A DNA stretch of 64,000 bases from positions 20,271,144 through 20,335,143 of the forward strand of contig OU342634.1 in NCBI GenBank assembly GCA_910589415.1. The letters are read 5' to 3'. Source of the DNA: Malachius bipustulatus (lineage: Eukaryota; Arthropoda; Insecta; Coleoptera; Melyridae). A program made the translations under genes and the position numbers. The first letter of the stretch is position 1. Every line of letters begins with the position of its first letter. The notes below the pieces were generated by a model, which was given only the letters and a program-made list of their open reading frames with translations, ran no database searches and was not told where the DNA came from. Positions 38,017 to 49,800 of the stretch are shown piece by piece.

Positions 38017-39349
38017 ATGGCCGTACTGATTTTTTTTATACATGCATTCAAGGCTTATTGAAAAATCAATAGACGTATAATCATGTGAAGACAAAAATAG
38101 CAGTGAAAGGGAGGTATTTTACATATTTTGAGATCCCTCATACAAAAAATATCTTCTCGCAAAACTTTAACTTCAATTTCTTTTTTTTTATATACCCGTG
38201 ATAAGTTAACTGACATCTTTTCTATCCCTTTTGTTACCATTTTATATCTATATTTTACATTATGTATAATATTGATGTTTTTCTTCCGCCATTTCATGCA
38301 CTCGGTCCAGCTTCTGCCGCAATTTCATTTTATTGTGAGATGAGATGGAAAATATCATTCGTTGGAGCTTACGGGGCTTTGTTTTACAAGCGCTATAAAG
38401 CTTCTTGAAGGGCCGTCAAGGGCTCATCAATTTTGCGGTTTTTATCATTGCTATATACGAAATTGCTTTTCTACTCGCGTTTTTTGTTCTAAAAAATCAA
38501 CTTCAGGCTTTATTATGGTGAGGTTGGGGATGTTTAAAATGATTCCTTTCATACTTATGCGTCGTTATGGGTTTTAGAGTAGAGCTTTTCGCTTTGAATG
38601 GGGTAGGAGTTAGCTCACTATATGGTTGTCCTATACGGGGTGTGAACTTTTTTCCTGTCCACTATGAGGATCTCGCTAATCTTTGCTCCTAGCATATCCT
38701 GAAAAAAATCAAACCATCTCATTTCAATCTTCTCTTACGATTTGAGTTGTAAATTTATCAGTAGCACCAAATTCCGGCTTGCATTTCCACGGTGAATTTG
38801 GATGACTAGGTACTCTTGATTAATACCAAAAAATATTTTCACTTTTTCAAAATATCATAAAATTAATAAGAAATACTTATAGAGCATAATTTTTGGTGAC
38901 CTCTTTAAAAAATACTAAAAACATAAAAGTAAACGTTTTTAAGTCAGTAAGACTCTCGCCTTTCGATCCTCTTGGTGGTAAGTAATTCTCTGTCTAGCAA
39001 ATCGAGTCTTTGGTTTAGGTCCTGGTTTTTCTGCAAGACTGAGGACAAGACTGCAAGACCAATTCTGGTCATCACTGTTTGATGAATAAAATCGTGATAT
39101 TCATCAGGATAATCGTCACCAGAAGATTGAGGTCAAGAGAAAAAGCTCCATTTATAACCACCCATGATCCCATGAACAATTGGGTGAAACATATGTATGA
39201 AAGAAAATTTATTTTAAAGGTTTGCTACAACATGGGATTCCCAGAAAAATTATTCCAAATTCCGAGAGAGTACACAAAATGAAATTGAGCGTTGTACTTA
39301 ATAAGAGTCGTGCATTTTCTACAATACGCAAAAATATAAGTGTGGCACC
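38017..39349. other. AT-rich non-coding stretch, nothing recognised
   Basis: No supported feature. Confidence 0.5.
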
Positions 39350-40671
39350 CCAAAATTTTGTCTGATTTTGATTGATTTTGGATTCAATAATCCAAAGGGG
39401 TTTCGATATTGTTTTCGCATGGCAGCAGCCCTATCCTTTATTTTTCTGCAATATTTGATCTAAACTCAAAAAAACTGTCCGTGGTTTTCGTACCTCCGGC
39501 GCTATACAAATACTTGTTAATTTTTCTTGTAAGCTTAGATGAGCCAATTTTTAAACTTGTTGTCTCACCTCGAGACAGTTTTCAAATTTTGCATTTAGCG
39601 CCTTGTTTTTAAAGGATGATCTCAAAAAACCAACTGTTTGCTCTTGAAGTGCATAACTTTTGTCATCGTCAACCGATTTTTGAAATTTTTGACTCGTATT
39701 GAAAGTAAAACTTTAGACAAGAAAATCCAGTGAAGACAATTGACTCAAGACAATAGACATTGAAAACAAAAGATACCATAAAAAATTATTCAACTTTAAA
39801 TTTCTTCAAAATCAACTTGCCTCCGAACTAGCCTTAATTTGTGAACAATTTAAAAATTTTCTTGCTGACACGAGATAAAAAAAACCAAATTACATCTGCA
39901 CGATTTTAGGAGATCAAACTCTTTCATACTTGAGAGTTCGAACCATCGTTCCAAAAATTCTAACAATCACTACTTGACTGAAACTAGCTCACGATTGCTA
40001 GACTTTTCGTAACGATGGTTACATATCATTGTCATACAAGAGGTGATCCCACTGAAAATTTGAAGATGTAATTTGGCCGCTGTTATCAACATTTTTTGTC
40101 CCATGTTAACAAGAGATAGTTCTTAAAGTGTTCACAATTAAAGGCTGGGTTCGGAGATAAGTTCATTTTCGTTCAATTTTCCCCCCAAAACCCCCCATAA
40201 CAGAAGAAATTTAAAGTTGAAATCTTTAGTTTTTACTGTTTATCCTTAATCAATTCTCGTTATTGGATTTTCTTGCGTGAAGAGTTTGCTTCAAACCGAG
40301 ACTCAAATTTCCAAAATCGGTTGGCGAGGGAAAAAATTATGCACTTCAAGAGCCAACAGTTGATTTTTTTGAGATCGGCTTGTAAATACAGGTGTTAAAT
40401 CGAAAATTTGAAAACCGTCTCGAGGTGAGACATCAAGCTTCAAAATTTGCTCATCAAAACTACAAAAAAATATTTATTTGGAAAATACCCCCGGGTAAGA
40501 AAACCAAGAAGTGATTTTTCACGCCTTCACTCTCATCATCAATCTGTAGAAAATTTATTGGCAGTTTTTAGATTCAAAAAGAAAAATAAATGATGGGGCT
40601 GCTGACTTGTGAAAACAAATTCGAAATTCCTTCAGGATATCGTAAAATAATCAAAATCAGTCAAAATTTGG
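39350..40671. mobile_element. Long foldback element, about 1.32 kb, nearly full-length palindrome
   Basis: The outer arms pair CCAAAATTTTGTCTGATTTTGATT (39350) with AATCAAAATCAGTCAAAATTTGG (40649). Further pairs are TCTCACCTCGAGACAGTTTTCAAATT (about 39563) with the inverse near 40410, AACCAACTGTTTGCTCTTGAAGTGCATAA with its inverse near 40340, and CTCCGAACTAGCCTTAATTTGTGAAC with its inverse near 40120. Pairing continues almost to a centre near 39990, where CACTACTTGACTGAAACTAGC occurs. The arms are about 640 bp each but noticeably diverged. There is no ORF, and a target duplication is not clear. Confidence 0.75.
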
Positions 40672-43600
40672 ATTCTTCTCGATAGGTATTTGCTTCCAAA
40701 CGACGTGGGTTAATCGAGGAACATAATGACGAAACAGTACTCATTTCCAAGTTTACTTGAATAAGTTGTCTCGCATACTTAGTCTCTGCAGCATATTTTA
40801 TATTTGTTTTTTTCCCTTACGCCGGTCCTGTCGTATGTCCTGCTAATATTACAGGACAGGTACATATCGGGTATTGATTGGTGTTAGAATGAACGTAATT
40901 TGCCAGGAAGGCCAACGCGCATTACCCATTAAATATTAATCCAATGTACGCCAACACAAATACCGCCAACTACCCTGATGGCGGTATCCGCCCCCATTCG
41001 CCCCTTCCTCTGACAGTTGCGAACTGGAAATTACAAACGCGAGAATCGGTAATGAATCTACTTTGGCTACCTACCTTTTTAATGACCCATCGAATCGATT
41101 ATTGCCGTCTAGCTTCCATAAATTTTTTTGTATGTTTCTATATTTATTTTCTCTTATAAATTTTACATGTTTGGTGACCTGATTTTATTTTAATGCTTTA
41201 TTATAAATTATTTACACTTACTTACCATTCCCTTCTACACTTACTAAAAACTGTTTACTAGAAGTAAGTTTTCAAATATTTTTTTTTAGCAGAAAAGATG
41301 TAAGTACCTACCTAATCAATTTTATTTTCAGTCAAATTTCGAAAACTTGGTTACAGAAGAGCTTTGGGTTAGAATTAAATAGTTTTTTAATAACCGTTCA
41401 TTTTTTAACTATAAGGATATGAAAATAAATCTTATGATTTTTAAATCATCGTTACATACTCCTTTTTGGAGTTCACTCTTATTGGACCTAGCAGTTCTGA
41501 TTTTCACAATCCAGGTAATTTTTTTTCAATAAGTTCATAATACATAGGTATAGGTAATAAAATTAAATTCCAAGGAGAATTAATAAGACCAACAGCCATT
41601 AAGCAGTTCTGCCAAGTAAGGCTTTACAACAGCAATTTTTTGAAAAACATAGTTAGCTACTTGTAAAAATTCTACATTTTTTTGTTGGTAAAATTGTAGT
41701 TAACAGGAATTGCAAAACTTTATAAAAATTCAGGTATTTGTGAAATGTAAAATTGTTATCGTTCAAATTTTCCAGAACCACAATGACATGCAATAAAAAT
41801 TTGACAACCCTGTAGATGCCAATAAGACAGCAGGAAGATAAGCCTGGTATTGGTAAATGTTGCCAGTTCTTAGATATCATAGAAATAGATGAGCGGTTGC
41901 AGCGCTGGTAGAGAAGCAGATTATACCTACCTCTTTTTATAAGTGCAGTGCAGTGACCTGGGCGCAAGAAGGAACGCATTGTGACTGCGTTTGCGTTTAT
42001 CATCGCGTTGCGTTTCCACTGCTTAGCATTGCATGGCTTTGCTTTGCTCATTACTTCGCTTTCGCTTGGTTTGGTCCGTCCGCATTGAACTGGCATGCAC
42101 CAAGATACAGATACCCCTTCCCTCCCATCTCTTCTCCATAGCGACAGCCCGACAGTTTGACAGCAGCTAAATACCTACCAATCCCACCTCCTGTTTGCGA
42201 GCGAGACAATCAACAAACTCCTAAACTGACTGGTTGTACAAATTAAACAAACCACCTAGAGTGTGAAAAAACGTTGCCACATCGGAATTTCTGGATTAAA
42301 TTAAACCTTTCTGCAGCCGGCACTGTATTTTTTAGTATTCATTAAAAATTGCTTTGGCGAAAATAAAACTATTTATTAACACACCTGCACGTTATTGTCA
42401 CATCATCACTTTTTTCTAGCATTTTTTTGAAGTAGCCACTGGGTTCTGATTTCTTTTATCGCCAGCTAATAAGTTTGGAGAAAACACTAGAAAACTTTGT
42501 AGGGCATGATCTCGTATACGTATGTTCATTTAAAAAGTTACCATCCCTCTTGGTTTGTGAAGTAAACATTTTTTAGAAAATTTCATAGAAACAATAAAAA
42601 TAGTAATAGCAAGGGGCCCAACAATCTAGCAAAGCGAGGAGCAAGAACGCCGCTCATAGGGCCATCAGAACCTGTTTTGCGGAGTAGGAGAAAATGTTCT
42701 TAAGACAAAATAAAGAAAGAAAAGTAAACCCAAAGAGAAAACCTCTGGGAAGACGTCCCAGGGTTAAGACAGGCCCAATTAATGCTTGGGAAATACAACC
42801 AAAAAGATTTGAAACGAGGGGGATGAAACTCCAATACATCTCCTTTAGCAACCAGTGGCAAATGACCATCTTTAGAACCATCGAAACTCCTAAATCTCCT
42901 CCTAGAACTGGAACTGGATGGGTTTCTGCATTCGAATAGTCACTAGAAAGGGCACACAAAAGATCTTCTAGGTTGTAGTGCGTAGGTAAGAAAGCGAGAC
43001 ATTTTTGGCATTAAAATTAGCTTACCAGATTCGTTCTGGGCTACCTCCCAGAGTCAAGCCAAAAAAATTATTTTATTGGAAATACATCAAAAGAAAGGGG
43101 TTAATAAATACAAAGGAAATAATAAGTAGAAAACAAAACACAATACAAAATAAGATTATTGACGAAAAATTCTCTATCCCCCCCTCTTTCTTTGCCCAAG
43201 CAATGGGTGTATTTTTTAGGATATTAAATAGATACTCAATTATTGGAGTACTTGCGATTGGCTATTTATTTAGAAGAAGTACCTAAGTTTTTCAAAAAAT
43301 AAAAAATAAATAACAATTTGTGACGCGCTTCGACAATTTTTACAAACATGGTCTCCTTACCAAGATAATAAAATTAACCCTGATAAATTTCTATCAAGTG
43401 TCTGCAAATCTAATCACAGCAGGACAGTAAAGGGTAATTTTTAAAGGTCATCGTAAGATTTTCAGGTAAATATACATCGAATGATATCTAAATCTGAGAC
43501 ATCGTGGAATGCTTTGCGTAGGCCTCCAACTACCTGCAGGACTGGTTCGAAGACTTAAGATCAGCGTTAGTCAAGCGAGCAAATATGCGATACCGACCCC

Positions 43601-43850
43601 CTAGCCCCTGGCCTCAAGATAAAGATAAAGCTCAGGAGTGGAGTACTGAATAGAAAGAGAGCATGACGGAAAATAAATTATACTGCTGCTTTGAGGGCTA
43701 AAAAAGAAGTACTATACTATAAATAAAGTATTTAGTGGATAAAATAATAAACGAATAGGTAAGTATTACTAAAAATAAATGAATTGATTTTCGGTTAATT
43801 AGTATTTTTTGATTCTTTAATAATTATTATTGAAAAATTCGACCAGATTG
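40672..43850. other. Non-coding stretch with two composition islands
   Basis: At 41945-42170 a CpG-containing island carries repeated GCGTTGCGTTT- and TTGCTTTGC-like words. It could be a promoter or element end. At 42660-43280 there are moderately long open frames on both strands with basic, proline-containing translations, such as KPKRKPLGRRPRVKTG and SGLPPRVKPKKLF in two plus-strand frames. They may be pieces of an unrecognised element. No known domain was found. Confidence 0.4.
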
Positions 43851-43859
43851 ATGAAACAT
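43851..43859 (+). repeat. Target-site duplication, left copy (ATGAAACAT)
   Basis: Nine bases immediately outside the left terminal inverted repeat are repeated exactly at 59841-59849. A 9-bp duplication is the length typical of Mutator-like elements. Confidence 0.92.
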
Positions 43860-43954
43860 GTTGGAGTGAAGCTATCCACACCAGTCCAGCCACACGACAT
43901 ATGCACTCCCGCACAGCGGTCGACGTAGATAAACTTTTAAACGGGCTATATTTG
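43860..43954 (+). repeat. Left terminal inverted repeat, unique part
   Basis: These 95 bp match the complement of 59747-59840 with two substitutions and a one-base indel (CACTCCCGC versus CATTCCGC; GGGCTATA versus GGGCCATA). Similarity continues inwards into the first 165-bp monomer. They are the likely transposase-recognition ends. Confidence 0.92.
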
Positions 43955-46159
43955 TTCATCCACACGACACGAAATTTCAGTTTTTAATTTTTTTTAATAT
44001 GACAGACGGCGTGACAAACATTGAGACCCCCCGCAGTATTTTCGAAATACAATCGTGTAACATACCCTAGAAGGAAATTCTGGCACAACGACTCTAAAGG
44101 TGGTTTCAGCCTGATAAAGTTCATCCACACGGCACCAAATTTCAGTTTTTAATTTTTTTTAATATGACAGACGGCGTGACAAACATTGAGACCCCCCGCA
44201 GTATTTTCGAAATACAATCGTCTAACATCCCCTACAAGGAGATTCTGGCACAACGACTCTAAAGGTGGTTTCAACCTGATAAAGTTCATCCACACGACAC
44301 CAAATTTCAGTTTTTAATTTTTTTTAATATGACAGACGGCGTGACAAACATTGAGACCCACCGCAGTATTTTCGAAATACAATCGTCTAACATCCCCTAG
44401 AAGGAAATTCTGGCACAACGACTCTAAAGGTGGTTTCAGCCTGATAAAGTTCATCCACACGGCACCAAATTTCAGTTTTTAATTTTTTTTAATATGACAG
44501 ACGGCGTGACAAACATTGAGACCCCCCGCAGTATTTTCGAAATACAATCGTCTAACATCCCCTACAAGGAGATTCTGGCACAACGACTCTAAAGGTGGTT
44601 TCAACCTGATAAAGTTCATCCACACGACACCAAATTTCAGTTTTTAATTTTTTTTAATATGACAGACGGCGTGACAAACATTGAGACCCACCGCAGTATT
44701 TTCGAAATACAATCGTCTAACATCCCCTACAAGGAGATTCTGGCACAACGACTCTAAAGGTGGTTTCAACCTGATAAAGTTCATCCACACGACACCAAAT
44801 TTCAGTTTTTAATTTTTTTTAATATGACAGACGGCGTGACAAACATTGAGACCCACCGCAGTATTTTCGAAATACAATCGTCTAACATCCCCTACAAGTA
44901 GATTCTGGCACAACGACTCTAAAGGTGGTTTCAACCTGATAAAGTTCATCCACACGACACCAAATTTCAGTTTTTAATTTTTTTTAATATGACAGACGGC
45001 GTGACAAACATTGGGACCCACCGCAGTATTTTCGAAATACAATCGTCTAACATCCCCTACAAGGAGATTCTGGCACAACGACTCTAAAGGTGGTTTCAAC
45101 CTGATAAAGTTCATCCGCACGGCACCAAATTTCAGTTTTTAATTTTTTTTTATAATGACAGACGGCGTGACAAACATTGAGACCCCCCGCAGTATTTTCG
45201 AAATACAATCGTCTAACATCCCCTACAAGGAGATTCTGGCACAACGACTCTAAAGGTGGTTTCAACCTGATAAAGTTCATCCACACGACACCAAATTTCA
45301 GTTTTTAATTTTTTTTAATATGACAGACGGCGTGACAAACATTGGGACCCACCGCAGTATTTTCGAAATACAATCGTGTAACATCCCCTAGAAGGAAATC
45401 CTGGCACAACGACTCTAAAGGTGGTTACAACCTGATAAAGTTCATCCACACGGCACCAAATTTCAGTTTTTAATTTTTTTTAATATGACAGACGGCGTGA
45501 CAAACATTGAGACCCACCGCAGTATTTTCGAAATACAATCGTCTAACATCCCCTACAAGTAGATTCTGGCACAACGACTCTAAAGGTGGTTTCAACCTGA
45601 TAAAGTTCATCCACACGACACCAAATTTCAGTTTTTAATTTTTTTTAATATGACAGACGGCGTGACAAACATTGGGACCCACCGCAGTATTTTCGAAATA
45701 CAATCGTCTAACATCCCCTACAAGGAGATTCTGGCACAACGACTCTAAAGGTGGTTTCAACCTGATAAAGTTCATCCGCACGGCACCAAATTTCAGTTTT
45801 TAATTTTTTTTTATAATGACAGACGGCGTGACAAACATTGAGACCCCCCGCAGTATTTTCGAAATACAATCGTGTAACATCCCCCAGAAGGAAATTCTGG
45901 CACAACGACTCTAAAGGTGGTTTCAACCTGATAAAGTTCATCCACACGGCACCAAATTTCAGTTTTTAATTTTTTTTAATATGACAGACGGCGTGACAAA
46001 CATTGAGACCCCCCGCAGTATTTTCGAAATACAATCGTGTAACATCCCCCAGAAGGAAATTCTTGCACAACGACTCTAAAGGTGGTTTCAACCTGATAAA
46101 GATCATCCACACGGCACCAAATTTCAGTTTTTAATTTTTTTTAACATGACAGACGGCGC
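43955..46159 (-). repeat. Left subterminal tandem array, 165-bp monomer, about 13.3 copies
   Basis: Monomer starts (TTCATCCACACG) recur at 43955, 44120, 44285, 44450, 44615, 44780, 44945, 45110, 45276, 45441, 45606, 45771, 45937 and, as a partial final copy, 46102. Each contains CAAATTTCAG, an A/T run, GACAGACGGCGTGACAAACA, GTATTTTCGAAATACAATCG and CTGGCACAACGACTCTAAAG. The 1-bp shifts come from two monomers with TTTATAATGACAG instead of TTAATATGACAG. Those two lie 661 bp apart, which implies duplication of a four-monomer block. Short ORFs seen here are by-products of a monomer length divisible by three. Orientation is opposite to the right array. Confidence 0.95.
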
Positions 46160-46892
46160 CAATAATTTGTCACCCTCTGTAAAATCATCAAAATACAATC
46201 CCCTGTGAAAACTTTAAGGTGCTTTTCGTTATTATTTAGTCTCTAAGCCCAGATATTAGCAAACTGAATATTTCCACCGCTTAGACTGTGAGCCTGCTCT
46301 AACTGAATTTAAAATGTTTACCTTATACCTTCCGTAACACACCGTGTTATACTCACTGAGAGGTCTGACGGTGAATTCAATATTCTAAGCGTCGAGTTGA
46401 ACATCGTAGTGTGCTCTTCATTGGAGATATACCTAACCGAGTACCTAACATATTATTGTACTGTATTATCCAAGTTGATTTTCTTGTAGCATTTTACAAG
46501 AAACATTTTTCTTGTCTTCTATAGGATTTTAAGAATTTTTAGTTCTCTGGAGCTTAGTTTTATTCTTTTAAAGTGATTCTTATAGAATTTCTCACATGCC
46601 TACCTGTTTTTAGAGATTTTTTGATACCGCCATCATTTATTGTGCATCTATTTCATTTATCTTGTGCCAATAATATTATTTTGCATATTTGCAAGTAGAT
46701 TTTCTAGGTTTATTAATTACTTGTCCTTTTCATTTACTTATTTAATTTTTATCGTTTTTGGTTGGAGTGTATGTGTGGAGTGTTTTAATTTTGGTAGGTA
46801 GGTTACAGTTTCTAAATATTAGGTTTCATTTCTACTGTACTGGTATTTAGGTACATTTTGACCAAAAACTCGACTCAAAAGTGAAAAACAAA
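46160..46892 (+). promoter_or_regulatory. Non-repetitive leader upstream of the transposase
   Basis: About 730 bp of AT-rich unique sequence lies between the left array and the transposase ATG. It must hold the promoter and 5' untranslated region if the element is autonomous. I see no decisive TATA box or initiator, and no clear splice sites that would add coding sequence. Confidence 0.4.
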
Positions 46893-49800
46893 ATGTCGCG
46901 TCGAACCTATAACCCAGTCTTACTGGCAAATTTCTTCAATTCAAAGAATGTTTCTTATGAAGAACTTATAAAACTCAATTACAATGAACCAATTTTTCGA
47001 GAAGCCGCAATGTCAGTTTTCGGTGATTCAAGAAAAATGAATCGTTACGTGATATACATGTGTCTGAAAAGAGATACCAAAAAGATATCATCTATGATAA
47101 GTAAAAAAATGGCAGACAGCGTATACGTTGTTGACTATATGCCCAGAAAATCTATTAAAAAAATTTTAAAAATAAAGCGAATATTGGAGTCGCTTAAGGT
47201 AACGTCCGCTGATATGCTCGGTACATATCGCAGTACTAATTCTGTCTACGGAAACTTATGTAAGCGGCTAAATATGAAAGATAATGTAGTAAACCGTAAA
47301 AGGCTTTATATGTTTTGTCGGAGGAATGTAAATCGCCTATTTTGTAATTCTATTCCTGCTAATTATGATGCTATTCCTAAATGCAATCAATTTACTCAAA
47401 GTGTCAAAACAAATGAGTTTCTAGGTAAGCTAAGCCCTCTTCTTTCCTCGACTCCTTTATCTGCAGACGTCAGTACAAATCTATCTAACACTTCAGATAA
47501 TTTTGATTTGCCTTTCGTACAAAATTGTTCTTTCTCTGAACGTAGCGCCGATAAAAGTGTCTGCAATATATCCGATTCATTTTCTTCCATAAAGTCTAAT
47601 GAAATCACTCCCAGTTCTGAGAAAATTCCAACACCAATATCTGACCTAAAAATACATGCGCACCACAATAAGACGTTACCAGAAGGTTCTACCAATATGA
47701 AAAATGAACAGTGGAAGAGACCCACCTATAGAGAATGCACATACAAAGAGGGAGAATTTTTGTTAACTAAGAACGAAATGGACTCAATTTTCCAAAACAA
47801 AAAGCTTCAATCTGATATATATCCACATATGATGCGTCAAAAAATAAAATCTGTTAATAACACTTGTCCGATTTACATTAAGCAAAGCCGATTCGTACAA
47901 AGTTTCAGTTTTATTAAGATATACGCCTACTGCGCACATTTCTGTAAAAAATTTATTTTAAAGGTAGAAACTTCGCCAAATTCTTCCGGAAAACACATCG
48001 TTACTGTTCATAGTTCTTCAAAAAAATTTAATCACCTTCAGTGTAAATCTACACAAGTAAGAGGGATAGAAAGAAGTACAATTAGAAATGAATTAAAGAG
48101 TATGACACCGTTCCAAAGAAGAGAAAATGATGTCCTTAAATTAGATAAATTTTCTATGTCAAAGAAAAATTTTGGAACCGTAAAGTCTGATTGTGTGTAC
48201 AGGAAAATTAGATCAGAGAAACTTTCTCTCAATGACAGACACAAAGATGATTTTCTGGATTTGTATTATATGCGGAAACATCACTCAAATTATATTCAAG
48301 AAATTGGTGTTCCATTTTATGCTTACATTTTTAGTCAAGAGCAATTGAGTATATTGTCAAAATTGAATAGTTCTGTCCTATTTTTGGATGCCACCGGATC
48401 TTTAGTAAAAAAGCCAGAAGGTGAGCTGAAAAAGTGCTTTTATTACGCTGGAGTCGTACAAATGCCGAATTACAATAATAGAATTTGCCCTATTTTGGAA
48501 ATGGTTTCCTGTAGACACGATGCTGGAACAATCAGTTCTTGGCTGTTAAAATATAAAACTTATTGCTTATCTAACATCAATAAAAAATGGCCCCCATTTG
48601 ACAGAGTGGTGGTAGACTTCAGTTTCGCTTTCCTAAACGCTATATGCTGTGGTTGGAATTGTATGGATTTACCGAAATATCTAGAACTCTGCTATTATTT
48701 TATTTTGACAAACAATAATTGGCCCACAAATGTAATCAAGATTCATATTTGCTGTTTCCACATGTTTAAAATAATGGCAGACGACGTTAACATGTTCTTT
48801 GCGGATGACAGTGTCAAGTCTCAAATAAAGGAAATCTTAGCGGCTGCTTACAACATTCATTCCTGGAACGAAATCAACGACTGGTTTCATCATTTTTGCA
48901 TTGTCCTAAGTTCTGAATATCAAAACGATAAGTTTAAAAAGTCTTTCCAGTCACTTATTAATATATGTTTGCAAACTAAAATTGCCTCTAAAGACGTGGA
49001 ATACTCCCCTGAAAATAATTCAAACCATCATACTAAGTCGGATTCAGTTTACAAAAATAGCCCCTTTTTTCAACATTTTCAATCCAAAATAGATAGAGAA
49101 ATTGAAAGCACTACGTACGAAATTCCATCCTCATCGAAGAATCAGTTTTATAATATAAAGTTTCTTCACCATGCTTCAAAAAAATACATGTCTTATCTAC
49201 CTTTGTGGAGTGGACTTTTAACGTTGGACAATAATAGACTAAGTAATGCTCCTGTAGAAAGATGGTTTAACAATGTCAAAAACCATTTGGCAAAAAAGAT
49301 AATGCGGCAAAAATGTAGCAGAATTATTCGAAGGATTCGGCAACATGTGTTGTTTCTCTACAAAGAAATTAAATTTTCTATTCGAAACAAACGATGTACC
49401 ATGATCAACACAACGACTACGACGGGAGACAAGGATATGGGACTGCTTTCGCAGGAAGAATGGGGAGCTAAGCAGGGGGACAAAGTCAGTTATTTTCAAG
49501 GTAACGCCTTAAGAACGTCACTCAAAAAATGTAAATTGTCATCTATTAGCTGCAGTTCAACGAGTATGGTTCCGTTTGTAAAAAATTCAAGTCATAAAGG
49601 AATATTAGTTTACCCTGAAGATGACGATGAACTGGCTATTTGTGCTTATTGTGGACGCGGTAGTTTTGAAAAGTATACTGCATGGGTAAAATGTGATTCT
49701 TGTCATAGGTGGGTACATCAAGTTTGCGATAATCCTATAATTCTTGATGCGGATAGAGATGTGGACTTCTATGCCGGTTCTTTTATTTGTAAGATATGCC

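Noticed and set aside
41653..42096. 147-codon minus-strand frame considered as a gene
   Set aside because: It crosses a CpG-rich island with repetitive GCGTTGCG-like words and has no domain. A plus-strand frame overlaps it. It is likely a composition artefact.
43955..46159. Array considered as a CRISPR locus
   Set aside because: The units are contiguous 165-bp tandem monomers without unique spacers, in an insect-like genome, and are part of a transposon.
46881..46892. GTG at 46881 as transposase start
   Set aside because: A eukaryotic gene is expected to start at ATG. The first in-frame ATG is at 46893 with AAA before it, an acceptable context.
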